Positions 34,428 to 44,766 of a stretch of DNA of 64,000 nucleotides are shown piece by piece (the stretch's first letter is position 1; each line of letters opens with the position of its first letter). The notes beneath the pieces are model-generated. The model had not been told where the DNA came from and did no database searches. It saw only the letters and a program-made list of their open reading frames with translations. Source of the stretch: Effrenium voratum (lineage: Eukaryota > Sar > Dinophyceae > Suessiales > Symbiodiniaceae); NCBI GenBank assembly GCA_963377175.1, contig CAUJNA010000189.1, forward strand, positions 37,294 to 101,293, given 5' to 3'. The translations under genes and the position numbers were made by a program.

Positions 34428-35102
34428 TTAGGTCACAGATGGATCTGAAAACAATTGTTGCATACATTTCAGATACCATATCCTGGATGTCTGAGGATTT
34501 TCAATGATGAAGTATCTTCTGTGCTTCAGCTGATATCGCGCAACGGATGCCACAAATTCAACCATGGGAAGGTAGCGTCTCCGCTTTTCCCCGACCACTT
34601 GTTGGTCTTGTTGGATGTTCTGCATATTTGACCACGGTCCACAGACCGGTGCCATTAAGATGACATCAGGTGCTTGTTCCCTGATGATCTCCATGACCAT
34701 GCGTCGTCCTTTGGGTGTCATTACGTCGAATCCGGTGCGGATATCTACGGGAGTCCCGACCTTGAGACCTGAGAGTGCACAACATTGACTGAATCTGGCA
34801 CTTCCTGCAAAGATCTTGAGAACGTGGATCTTTCCCTCACGTACACAATTCCAATGTGCTTGTTCAGGAACGGATGTGAGGTCCTCGACGAACATGTTCT
34901 CTGCCGGATGAGGTTCTGCCGGTTTGGGAGTTGTTTTTTCCCGCAATACGTAATGGCACTGAGGATCTTGGCTTAGGAGCTGGTGCGGATGACTCCTTTT
35001 TCTTGGCGTCTGCAGAAGAGCCGGGTTGCTCTTTCTGCAAGGATTCTCGCTCTTCTGGTAATAGAAGATCAATTCCGGGTTTCCTCGGAGGGATGGTTTC
35101 AT
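34428..35102 (-). pseudogene. Cytosine-methyltransferase-like domain inside copia polyprotein
   Basis: After a low-complexity lead, VLKIFAGSARFS (residues 94-105) resembles SAM-binding motif I (DLFAGxGG). VILMAPVCGPWS (147-158) resembles catalytic motif IV (PPCxxxS) but has Val where Pro normally precedes Cys. RYFIIENPQTS (196-206) resembles the ENV/ENP motif VI. The order and spacing suit a C5-methyltransferase fold. Its place between integrase and reverse transcriptase on the same strand implies it is part of the polyprotein. Retrotransposons carrying cytosine methyltransferases have been reported in dinoflagellates and charophytes; whether this is the same type is not known. The changed Pro leaves activity doubtful. 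Confidence 0.6.
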
Positions 35103-35170
35103 CCTTCCTGACCTTCGTCATGTTAACCTTGATGAGTCGAGTCCCAAGATCAAGTCCTACCATTGCTCCT

Positions 35171-36133
35171 TCAATGGAAATGACCTTTCCTTTCAGCCAT
35201 ATTCCTCCCTTGCTTCCATCGGAACGAATCTTGGATTTGTCTTCCTGCCAGTTCCTTCACCTGAAGAGGCTTAGAACTCATTCGGAGATTTTGAGCAAGG
35301 TCTCGTCGGATGTCTTCGGATTGACGCGCTTCTTGGAATGCTTGCTTGGACAGCTGCTTGATCTGGATGGCTGTCAGCTCTTCTTCATTCCTGTCAATCG
35401 TCAACTGAGTTGGTGTTGCGACATCGAGTTGGATAAGATCTGCTGCTCGTCTCCCGAATGCGAGCTCCAATGGTGTTACACCCCCGTATGTGACAGTTTG
35501 ATTCCTGACAGTTGCAGCGGCCTTCACCAGCTGTCTGTATGTCACTTTCTTCAGTGTTGCAGGTGCTGTTCCTGCCTTGATGGAACTTAGCATGATCTTG
35601 AGTTGTGCCTTCAGGAGTCGAACTGCTGCTTCAGCTCGATTTGGCCATGGTGTATTCGGTCTCAAGGATATCGGCGTGATGTCAAGGGACTGATAGAAAT
35701 GTTCCCATGTGTCTGTCATGAAGGCTTGGTCTGCGACAACCGATTTGGGCTGCAAGTGGTACTGGTCAAAATAGTTCCTGAGGACAGTGATGTTCTCGAC
35801 TTCTTGCGTAGTTGTCACTGCCTCTGCAGTGAGCAATGTCGTTGCTCCATCCAGGATGACAAAAACAATGATGTGTTCTCCTGTTCCAAGAGGAACTTGA
35901 CAGTGATCCATGAATGTCATGTCACCAAAGGTGTCCGCCCGGAGTCCAGTCGTCTTGCTTCGAGATGGTGCATGTTTTGCCGCTTGGCAAACTTCACATT
36001 CACTTCGGATTTTGTCAAATAGATCGAATGTTGATTTCGGCAAGTGAAGTAAGCGAGTTCTAAATCGAAATTGATCTGTTGTCATGTGATGATGCTGGAG
36101 GTGGAGCTTCTTCAACTCTTCGGAATTTGACAA
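35171..36133 (-). pseudogene. Copia integrase
   Basis: 320 open codons. The zinc-binding pre-integrase region LHLQHHHMTTDQ with CEVCQ gives H11/H15/C46/C49. The core has FMDHCQVP (Asp76), SVVADQAFM (Asp135) and NRAEAAVRLLK (Glu168), giving D-D-33-E, close to the family DD35E. It continues with the ATVRNQTVTYGGVTPLELAF text typical of copia integrase ends. It inserts the cDNA into the host chromosome. The catalytic triad is intact, but the frame is separate from its neighbours (breaks near 36140 and 35170), so it is marked as a fragment of a broken polyprotein. Confidence 0.85.
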
Positions 36134-36150
36134 TCGCTTGTGGATTCTGC

Positions 36151-36880
36151 CTAGGGCAAGCGGAAGCGATGTTGGTTCTTCTGAGGATGGTGCGAAAGGA
36201 TCTGGCTCAATGGTCGACCGGCCCTTCTTGTCGATGATCCTGTCTGCTGCCGATCCTGAACCTGCTTCTTCGTCCTTAAGCGAATTGTCCGCGAAGTGAA
36301 AATGGTCTTACCTATCCACAGGTTAATCATTGGTTTATTTGCCTGGGATGTAAGTCTCCAATTGTCTTCTAGGATGTCTGGATCTCCACCTACGGATGCA
36401 TTAATGATTTCCGTAGTACGCTCTCGGCTAATGTTGTCAGGATTGATTGGACACTCCTTGGCTCCATTTGGTGTGAACAGCGCCTTTCGGGGCGTGATGC
36501 GCACACGGATGAGCTGCTTGTTCTTTTTGTCAAGGATCCAATGGTCCTGCTTTTGAGACCCAATGATCTTAGGAGTTGCTAGGTCCTCCTTTGTCTCGGA
36601 GGATTTTGCTGCACAAACAGTTTCACTCTTGGTGAGATCCCCGGAGGGAAACTTGATGCTGTTGCCATCATCATAGACATAGTTGGTGAGGCCTTTGTGA
36701 GCAATTTCTCCATGTGCCTGAACTCTTGCAACTCCAGCGAGGTCGACGGTACCGGATTTGGAACTGCTTGACGGTTCATGCCAAAGGCTTTGCATGTGAT
36801 CTTGTCACATTGAGGTGTGTGCTCGGTGGTCATGTAGAGGTTCCGCATCTGACTGATGCTGAGGAGGATCGAAGGATGTC
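36151..36880 (-). pseudogene. Copia polyprotein segment between protease and integrase
   Basis: Two frames share this segment. One carries ILLSISQMRNLYMTTEHTPQ and ITCKAFGMN (about 36770-36860). The next carries WHEPSSSSKSGTVDLAGVAR and DHWILDKKNKQLIRVRITPR, KALFTPNGAKECPI. This is the C-terminal side of the protease and the start of the pre-integrase region. No catalytic residues fall here. Confidence 0.65.
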
Positions 36881-37921
36881 GGTGCTGGTACTGCATGGTG
36901 GAGTTGTGTGATATCGAAGATGCAGGGTCCAATTTACCCTGGCGGTCTCTCCGTTTGCAAAAGTGAACTTGGTCTCGGCCGGGATGTACTGAAAGGAGAT
37001 GATGTCCTTCATTGGTTCGATGGCCTGAGTAAAACGCTGGATTGCACGCCAGCTGCCCATAGATCTGGTACATCCATTGTCCAGAATCGCATAGGTCGGA
37101 TTGCGCTGAGGGTTGATGACAGGCGCCATCAGCTTTGTTGCGAGAAGGCTGTGATTTGTTGTGACGGACAGATTGTGTTCTGAAACTGTATCTGATTGGA
37201 TCAGCTTCCCGTGGATGGCCTTTTTCTCATGATGCTCATATGCATCATGGAACGCCATTAGCGCTTGTCCTGTGCTGGATGTTTCATGGGATGAGTACCA
37301 GCCATGTTCGTTCCATGTCCATGATTGATCCCAGTCTTGGTCTGTCCAACCGGCATAGGTAGGCTCTATGGATGGTGCAGTCTGCTGGATGGCGTGCTGC
37401 GCCTCCGTCTTCTCTGCGGTGGCTGCGAACGTCTTGGATTTCCCTTTTTCATGTCCGCTCTTTCCTTTGCCATTCTCATAGGATGGATAACCTTTGTTTC
37501 CATCATAGGGATATTGGAATTTTGATTTTCCTTTCTTTCCTTTGCCTTTTCCCCAATATGCCTGGTCGTAGGGATCATAGTTTTCGTTGGCCATATTGGC
37601 CTTTCCGCCAGAACCGCTTTTTCTGAAGGGTTTAAAGCCACCTCGCTGGTGACTGCCCTTTTTGTTTCCTGACTTTCTGAAATTTCGCCCTGACACTTTT
37701 CTTGCTATGAACGCATCGTTCTCCTCGAGGACCCAGAATGTCTCTTCATCGTTGTTTGACATGAATCCTTCAAGTCCTTCTTCATCCTCAACCCAAAAGC
37801 CTTCTCCTCCTTCGTATTCACCTTGTTCGATGATGAAGAAGGTTGCTTCGGTCGCCTCCTTGAGGTTGGATTGATGGATCTTGAATGGATGTCCGGGTCG
37901 TGATGAAGAGCTCATGGTCAT
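36830..37921 (-). pseudogene. Copia gag C-terminus and aspartic protease
   Basis: Starts with GFWVEDEEGLEGFMSNNDEE (residues 41-60), then a basic Gly/Lys-rich nucleocapsid-like stretch (SGGKAN, GKGKGKKGKSKF) without a recognisable CCHC knuckle. The protease motif is ILDNGCTRSMGS (Asp281, about 37081). Copia proteases normally read D(T/S)G; here the middle residue is Asn, which would weaken or abolish activity. The following text (FTFANGETARV) fits the flap region. It shares a frame break with gag near 37950. Confidence 0.75.
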
Positions 37922-37984
37922 GCGTCTTCAGCATCTCATAGGAGTAGTTGTCTAGTGAAATGTTTCTCAGTGACATTGCACTGG

Positions 37985-38707
37985 TCAGTCTTTCTCTCTG
38001 CTGATCTGACAATTCACTCTGTGTGATGCAAAACTGCGCAATGAGATTATCCCCGAAGGGAAATGCGCCCGCTGTCTGTCCTGCATTCCTGTGATATATT
38101 GTGTGAGGACTGTTGGATCATCCTCATTGAGCAGGGCTGGAGGCGGTGCTCGAACACCGGCTGCTTGCTGATGTCGAGCAATTGTTCTCGCATTTGCGTC
38201 CTGTACGGACTGTCGAAATGATGGAGACTGTGCCGTGAAAACGGGCATCAAGTCCATCCATGCTGCCTTCAATCTCATGAGAAGGATTTCGAATTTTGAG
38301 GTAAAAGTGAGGAACTCTTGGTTCTGCCTTCGATGATTGAAGAAACTGAGGAGCCTGTACAGACACACGTTGGTCGCACCTTTCAAAAAGTACTTCTTCA
38401 GCGTGTTCTTGAAGTAGTTGACTCCTTCGTCAGGATCTTGCAGAAGGTCATTTTGGAGGACTGCCTTATACATGTATGCATCTCCTGTGAGTCTGCTTTT
38501 GAGCAGAGGTCCTCTCTTGGGTGCTTCCACTGTTGTGATTGTCACCCAGTCGTCCACGAGTTCTTCATACCGGAACCAGCTGACTTTTCCGTCGTACGAT
38601 GGCGGCTGCTTGGCGGTCATCGATAGATTGAGTGTTTCCTCCGTATAGCCTTGTGATTTGGCCATACTCGAATAGGCTTCCATGAAGCCTTCTCCATCGG
38701 ATGACAT
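37985..38707 (-). pseudogene. Copia gag, N-terminal part
   Basis: 240 open codons from an ATG 24 bp downstream of the primer-binding site. The text (WFRYEELVDDW, DAYMYKAVL, YFLKGATNVCLYRLLSFFNH, RRQNQEFLTFTSKFE) is the retrotransposon gag/UBN2-like helical region that forms the particle. The same pattern is found in the second element at 62.9-63.1 kb, confirming it is gag. It breaks near 38000, where the coding text continues in another frame. Confidence 0.8.
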
Positions 38708-38730
38708 CTTCCCTTGGATCTCTGCGGAAA

Positions 38731-38746
38731 ACCTGCTCCGCTACCA
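38731..38746 (-). promoter_or_regulatory. Primer-binding site of copia element
   Basis: Reads TGGTAGCGGAGCAGGT on the element's strand. It starts with TGG, the complement of a tRNA CCA end, and resembles initiator-Met tRNA-type binding sites. It is conserved in the second copia fragment (63325-63339). It lies about 40 bp inside the LTR edge defined by similarity, which is farther than usual, so the true 5' LTR may extend to here. Confidence 0.65.
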
Positions 38747-38785
38747 CAAATTGAGGCCCACTGCCGGGGTACCTATCCCAGAACA

Positions 38786-39028
38786 GAACTGGTACCCTTG
38801 TGGTAGTAGAAGTAGTTGTTTAGGTCCCTGGATCTATTCCGGAGAGAATCCAATATGCCACTTTGGATGATTGGAGGATGGATTGTCCCTGGTGGATTGT
38901 GTTCTGGATAATCCTGTAAGCGGCCTGCAAAGGTTCCTTTGTCACGCAATCATGAGTATTGCTATGATACAGAAAGGGCCTTGGGCCAAACGGTTGCGGG
39001 AGATCAATTGTGTAACAAGCCAAACACA
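38786..39028 (-). repeat. 5' LTR of copia element
   Basis: Gapless 243-bp match to 26602-26844 with about 6 substitutions. It ends (plus strand) in CCAAACACA followed by a 13-G run. As the upstream LTR it should hold the promoter; no TATA-like box is evident. Confidence 0.85.
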
Positions 39029-39050
39029 GGGGGGGGGGGGGCAAAACTCC

Positions 39051-39066
39051 ACTTTGGGGCACCCAA
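39051..39066 (+). other. Right arm of 16-bp inverted repeat at the copia target
   Basis: ACTTTGGGGCACCCAA, exact reverse complement of 26569-26584, starting 10 bp after the G-run that follows the 5' LTR. See the left arm. Confidence 0.85.
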
Positions 39067-39190
39067 ACAAAAAAGGTTTCAAAGAGCCATTAACGACCGG
39101 AATTGTTGTTCCCAACTTGCAATTTTTGAGCTTGAGCGCGTTTGAGCTTGTCATGTGTGTGCTCAAAGCAAGGGTTGCGCACGCGGCGAC

Positions 39191-39620
39191 ATGGCAAGCT
39201 ACGCAGAGAGCGAGGCTGTGTTCAAGGCCAGATGTTTGGTCATTGGCTTGGAGGAGGCCGAGCATGAAAAGCTTGTGCAATCTGGACTCAAGACTCTCGC
39301 TCAGTTTGCTTTTTGTTCTGCGTACGTACCTGGTGACTCCAAAGCTGGCTTTGTCAAAGTGAGAGAACCAAGCCTAGGTCAGATGGTTTGTTTGAGGCGC
39401 CTCCGCAGCGAGGGCTATGGAATCGTGGCAGCCAAGCTCAAGCAACAACTTGAATCAGGTGAAGATTCGGGTTCAAGGAGTGGCAGTTGCGGAGAGGGCC
39501 GAGAGGTTGGAAGCCCAGCTAAAAAGACTGTCAGGAGTGTCGATAAAGGGGCCGACCAAGCTGTCGGACTCGTTGTTCGATTTCTTCGGGGTGTACGACG
39601 CAAACAGGCTTCGGTATTGA
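39191..39620 (+). pseudogene. Tyrosine-recombinase element protein, N-terminal part
   Basis: MASYAESEAVFKARCLVIGL, LKTLAQFAFCSAYVPG and LRRLRSEGYGIVAAKLKQQL match the N-terminus I associate with the dinoflagellate YR-element protein. A frameshift near 39450 moves the text into ERAERLEAQLKRLSGV, SIKGPTKLSDSLFDFFGVYD and a stop at 39620. The central part of the protein and the recombinase domain do not follow here; instead tandem repeats begin. It lies downstream of a C-terminal fragment (25.1-26.6 kb) in the same orientation, so the two are parts of two tandem copies or a rearranged one. Confidence 0.6.
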
Positions 39621-39699
39621 ACAAGTGTACTTTGCGAGCAACTCAGACACTTATTCAAAAAGCGAAACAGATGCTTTTAGCACTTCAAAAAGCTAAGAT

Positions 39700-40925
39700 T
39701 GATGCGAGAGCGTCTTTCAGACGTGATCTGTGTGTGAAGCCACTTATAGAGCTGCGCTCTTGTACGCCGACCCAAGACATCATGTGCGTCGTTACGACCC
39801 TTATGTCGCGTTTCGGCTTGCGCTGTTGCATTGCTTGTTCGTGAGTGCGCGTTGCTGCGCTTCGAGGTTGCGACATGTTTGGCTCGAGCTTTTGCCACTG
39901 ATGCAACAGTGGCCATGGTCACTAGGCCGCAGCAACTTTAAGAGCGCCATCGCGTACTGTTCCACCCAAGTGTTGCAATGCGCACCAAACAAGCAACCGC
40001 AACCACGCTCGTGTGAACGCACGTCCTGATTAATTTTGCCCCACCCGCCCACCCAGGCGATTTAGCATGGTGATGCGATTCGAAATCCGGAGGGGGGGGG
40101 GAAGAGGAAAGAGCCATGGCAAAGACATGGTGACACGATTTCACATCTGTGTCGGTGAGAAACAGCAAGATAGATGTGCATCCCCTTGTACGCCAGTTGA
40201 GAAAACATGAGAGCGTCTTTCTGATCTGTGCATGAAGCCACTTATAGAGCTGTGCTCTTGTATGCCGACCCAAGACATCATGCGTTTCGGCTTGTGCTGT
40301 TGCGTTGCTTGGTCGTGAGTGTGCGTTGCTGCGCTTTGAGGTTGCGACATGTTTGGCTCGAGCTTTTGCCACTGAAGCAACAGTGGCCGTGGTCATAAGT
40401 TTGCTGTTGGTTCACCAATGGCTGTTTATGACTAGGCCGTAGCAACTTTAAGAGCGCCGTCGCGTACTGTTCCTGGCCATGCACACCAAACAAGCAACCG
40501 CAACCACGCTCGTGTGAACGCACGTCCTGATTAATTTTGCCCCACCCGCCCACCCAAGCGATTTAGCATGGTGATGCGATTCGCCATCCGGGGGGGGGAA
40601 GAGGAAAGAGCCATGTGAAAGACATGGTGACACGATTTCACATCTGTGTCGATGAGAAACAGCAAGATAGATGTGCGTCCCCTTGTACGCCAGTCGAGAA
40701 AACATGAGAGCGTCTTTCTGATCTGTGCATGAAGCCACTTATAGAGCTGTGCTCTTGTATGCCGACCCAAGACATCATGCGCGTCGTAATGATCCTTATG
40801 TCGCGTTTCGGCTTGTGCTGTTGCGTTGCTTGGTCGTGAGTGTGCGTTGCTGCGCTTTGAGGTTGCGACATGTTTGGCTCGAGCTTTTGCCACTGACGCA
40901 ACAGTGGCCGTGGTTATAACCCCTG
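39700..40925 (+). repeat. About 500-bp tandem repeat, 2.4 copies
   Basis: The anchor GAGCGTCTTTC starts at 39708, 40211 and 40708 (spacings 503 and 497 bp). Each unit contains GAAGCCACTTATAGAGCTG, CCGACCCAAGACATCATG, TTGCGACATGTTTGGCTCGA, the R segment, and a G-run near 40090/40590. The third copy stops near 40925. Open frames on the minus strand recur because the units are alike. Confidence 0.85.
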
Positions 40926-40929
40926 TGTC

Positions 40930-43440
40930 CGGAAAACATGAGTGTGCGGGGAATGGCTGGTCGAGGTGTCCTGTGCATTCCTGAATTCTCTCACAAAAAG
41001 TGAAAGAAGGCTTGATGAGCTCCTCTCAAAAACTGTTTGGTTTCACGGCTGCAGCTCTTCCCGGAAGGAACCTAGTCTTCTCCAACACGCCTTCAAACCA
41101 CCAGCTTCGAGGTCCAGCATCTCCTCTCAGCAATCCCAGATCCCGGGAAATTTCAGGACATTGCGCTGGTGCGATTCCCTTCTTTCATGTTGAGCCTTCT
41201 TTACTGCGCCTCCCCCCCCCGGAACAATAGAACCAGTTTAGAGGGGCCCTCTTTAATCAAAATCCTGGGTGGGACTTGGGCTTGCTAGTACTTACTTTAG
41301 TCGACGTCTTAATCTCAGAGTCAGACTCCCCGGAACTTACTTCGGCATTGCCAATTCTACTTTAGCTGGGAAGAGCCCATTTCTTTCAGCAGGCCTCTTG
41401 TGGGCAACCCCCTTTGCGTGACTGTTTGCCCGTACTTTGTAAAGAAGTCAGCTCAATTTTGACAGTTTGGGGACCACTTCACAAAAAGATGTCCAAGTCT
41501 AAGCGCATATTCCTTTTCCCCGAGTCCGAGAAGGTGGATCAAACATTCCAAAACTGAGTGAGTAAGGCATTTTCATACCCCTGTCCATGTGTCCGCGTTT
41601 CCGTGTTAAATCGGTTAAGAACATCAGTCCGGGTTACCCAGACTCCGGACAGGAATAAAAACTTTGGAATGACAGCCCGTAGAGCACCAACTCGGGCAAC
41701 ACTCGTCCAGCCAACCGCCCAAGGGAAGGAACTGCCCAACTGCCCGCCTGTGACAGCAACTCCGGGAGCACAAGCTGGAGTGAAGTTATGGCGGCGATCC
41801 TCTTTTGTAGGTCAAAACCTCAGCCCTGTCCAAATGAGTCAGCTGGTCCGCCCAGACATTGACATCTCTTGGCGCTGCTCTTGGGCCGATAACTCCATCA
41901 ATACGGTCGAGCACAGCCACTTCTTCGCAGAGCGCTTGGAAGCCGCATAGGAGTTTCCTTCGTCACTGTCTGCTGCGAACATGAAAAGTAGCAGGAGTTC
42001 CAGGGCCTCACTGGCGTGTCAGGAAAAGGGTGAGCCATGCTGCTCTGCCACATCGAAGGCAAATCACAGCCAGCACATGGCCCCTGCGTCACTACAACCC
42101 AGCGCACCCGTCAGTCAGGCCACGGCGGTCCCGAGATCATCTCCAAGCAAAAATGCTTGCGCTTCAGTCGCAGTTGCGTAAAGAGTCAACATTGAGCGTA
42201 GCTTACGTGGGAGCCAAGCTGTTCCTCTGATGATGTCCACTTGCAGACAAACCCTCGCAATTGTGAGGCCCGCAAGCGCACCATGACCCAAAGAAAATCC
42301 TCCGAGGGGCTGACCCCAATCATTGCGGCGTCAAAGATGGCCCTGACTTTGCCAGTTGTGTTCGTGATTGTTCGTGCAGATTCTTACGCTGTTCCTGCTC
42401 CGGTTCGTGCGGCTCCTGTCTCGGCGTAGAGACCTGGCACCACCATCGTTGAGGAGTGGGGCCTGGGCATGGTCCTTAAGCCCTTCTCCAAGGTATGTCT
42501 GCGACGCACCAACGCAATCGCAGACACACACACAGACACACTAGTTCCCAGACAAGGCGCTACTGGGCCGAGCCATTTGGTTCGCAGATCTTGGCGAATA
42601 TTCGGGTCCTCAAGTACAAAACGGCGATTGAATTATTTGTGCGAATTCAGCCTTGGAAGACCAGAGATGCGGTGTTGGCTTTGACAGAGAGTTTCTTTGG
42701 CAAGACGGTCAAGTCTGACCGTTGGGAATCTGTCCTCATCTGTCCTGCGCTATCCCGCTTCCCTGCCCAGGACAGTGGTAAGCCACCAACGTCCCTGATT
42801 GGTTGTGGAGATTGAGGGTGCCGTTGGGGAGCACATCAAAGTCCATTCCAATCAGTTGGTTTGTTAGAGGGATGGCACAGCGTGTTCGCCGGCTCCTCCG
42901 GATGTTCCATGAGGAAGGCCGGAGGCGGGACACGGAGGCGGGTGTCCCGCCTCCATGACCAATTTGCAAAACCCGGAAAAATCATTGTCCGTTAAGCCGT
43001 TGTTGGTTCGGGTCTGGCAGGCCCCAAGCCAAGGCACACCTGGCATTCCACATTTTAGACGAAGAAGCGCCATGAGAATTATCCATTGCCAGTTCCAGCA
43101 GTGGTGCAAAGACCTCATCACGAGGTACATCGCGAATTGACGCACGGCCGCCCTCGCGCTGCAGTCGTCATCCTCCTCCAGAGTAGAGGATGAGTACCCC
43201 TGGGCTACCACCACTTTCTTGTTGGTGCACCGGGTGTGTCACACTCTTCGGGCTCCTTGAAAACTTCTTGGAAACCACCTTCGGCACTCCGTGTCCACAT
43301 GGGGCCAATCCTTCTCAGGGGTCTGCGGGAGTTCCCAGACTCCGCATCCAGTTCGGTATTCATGGATCCATTGCGGGAAGAAAACAAACACCCGAGACCA
43401 AGGCCAAGGGCGAGGGTAAGCGACGGGCCAAGGGAATTCA
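40930..43440. other. No gene recognised
   Basis: Short frames on both strands, none with a domain I can name. A minus-strand frame (42864-43214, MVVAQGYSSST) begins downstream of the spliced-leader-like site at 43443-43458 and could be part of a retroposed transcript, but no family is evident. Confidence 0.4.
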
Positions 43441-43442
43441 CA

Positions 43443-43458
43443 CTTGAGCCAAAATGGC
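43443..43458 (-). other. Relict dinoflagellate spliced leader, 16-nt match
   Basis: Reads GCCATTTTGGCTCAAG on the minus strand, identical to the last 16 nt of the 22-nt dinoflagellate spliced leader. The next upstream bases (GTACTCGG) do not match, and there is no GT donor after CAAG, so it is not an SL RNA gene. A truncated leader in genomic DNA is the known mark of a reverse-transcribed mRNA put back into the genome. Confidence 0.6.
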
Positions 43459-43459
43459 C

Positions 43460-44640
43460 CGAGTACAAAGTGAGAAGCGAGAGTCAGTCAAATGGTACAA
43501 GCAGGCCCCAAGACACCCTGGTTCCAAACAAGTTGTTTGCCAATTTTTGCCCCATGTCTGCAAAGGGTTCGTTTGCCTGGATGTTTCCGGCATTTTTCCG
43601 GCAAACAACATGCCACAATAGAGGACCCCAAACAAGCACAGGATCCTGAGTTGGAAAAAGGCATGCTACAAGAGAGGACCCAATTCCAATTGTGGGTCTA
43701 GCGTTACAGCCAATGTGTAAAGAGGAAGGCGAAAGACAGCTCCCTCTCAAAAGGGCACAGACAATTGCCGACGGCTTATCTTGGGACATCCTCCAGCTCT
43801 TTCCGCAGCCGCGCTGCTGTGAAGGAACCTGCGAAGCCGGTCTGAATCTGTCCTGACATGGCTGACTTCCCCACACACGTGGGGCCGGTGAGTTGAGCGA
43901 AGGGAGCTGGAAGCCTGAAACTCTTAGCGATAGGGAGAAGCAGCGCAGCTGCGAGTCACAAGTTCACATTGATCGTGTTAAGCGCCATCAAGCAGCTCTC
44001 TTATTTCTCAACGAGCCGCTGAAACAGAAGCAGCGTGGACAGGTTCCAGTCTCTGTCAGGAACCTGCTCACTTTGTTTAGAGCTACACGGAGAGCTCCTT
44101 CTCCGCCTTTTGTGAAACGATGTCTAGCCTAGTCCAACTTTCTAGCACTTGGAGTCTTCTGCGATGCCTCTAACTCCCTGAACTCCTTCTGCAGGTCCTG
44201 GCAAACGCATTCTTCGATAATGACGTGGGATGATACATATCACCGTTCCGCATATCCCTCAGCCCTGAGCCACTCTTCTTGCTTAGCTCTGAGCGCCTAC
44301 TTCTGCTTCATTGACGGCCTCCCCCAAAATCCCCTACTACGCGCAAAAACAGGTCACGATAGGAATCCTGGCGCCTGAAGCCCAAGCACGGTGACATTTC
44401 GAACTATTCCCTCCCTGCAGGCCTTGGCCCATGAGCGTCCAGTGAGAAGCATCTCTTTGTGGAGTTCGATCTCAGCCAACTGTGGCACTGTCCGAACCAG
44501 GGAACCTCTTCAACTGGAAGCGCCTGTTTTAAGTTGCTCTACCTGTGCCTCTCAAGCCTTGCCTGTACGTCTGTAGCTGCGTATGCAACTGGGCGTAAAC
44601 CCGTTAACAGCTGTGAGCATATTTGTATCCGACGACCGGT
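43460..44640. other. No gene recognised
   Basis: No repeats, splice-consistent exons or domains noted on either strand. Confidence 0.4.
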
Positions 44641-44649
44641 CCCCCGATG

Positions 44650-44734
44650 TAACTATGTCCGTCTGTCTATCTGTCTGGCTGTCCGTCTGTCTTGTCTCCG
44701 TCTCTCTCTTTGTCTCTGTCTCTCTCCCCCTCTG

Positions 44735-44766
<32 letters not shown>

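Larger units (their letters stand above)
26601..39028 (-). mobile_element. Ty1/copia LTR retrotransposon with extra methyltransferase-like and Tpt1-like domains
   Basis: A 12.4-kb element read on the minus strand: 5' LTR, primer-binding site, gag, protease, integrase, methyltransferase-like domain, reverse transcriptase, RNase H, long accessory region, 3' LTR. Integrase before reverse transcriptase is the copia order. The size is more than double that of Ty1 or a typical plant copia (5-6 kb); the extra length is the long acidic/proline-rich linker before RT and about 3.8 kb after RNase H. The two LTRs differ at only about 6 of 243 positions, yet the coding region carries at least eight frame changes. 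It is inserted in a G-run between two YR-element fragments. Confidence 0.85.

Noticed and set aside
39700..40925. CRISPR-like array suggested by regular repeats
   Set aside because: Units are about 500 bp and similar along their whole length; there are no short repeats with unique spacers, and the DNA is eukaryotic.
42864..43214. Second reverse transcriptase fragment (VVAQGY text)
   Set aside because: Only a few residues recall the copia RT start; the catalytic boxes are missing and the frame soon loses similarity.
43443..43458. A functional spliced-leader RNA gene
   Set aside because: Only 16 of 22 leader bases match, no GT donor follows CAAG, and no tandem SL units are nearby.
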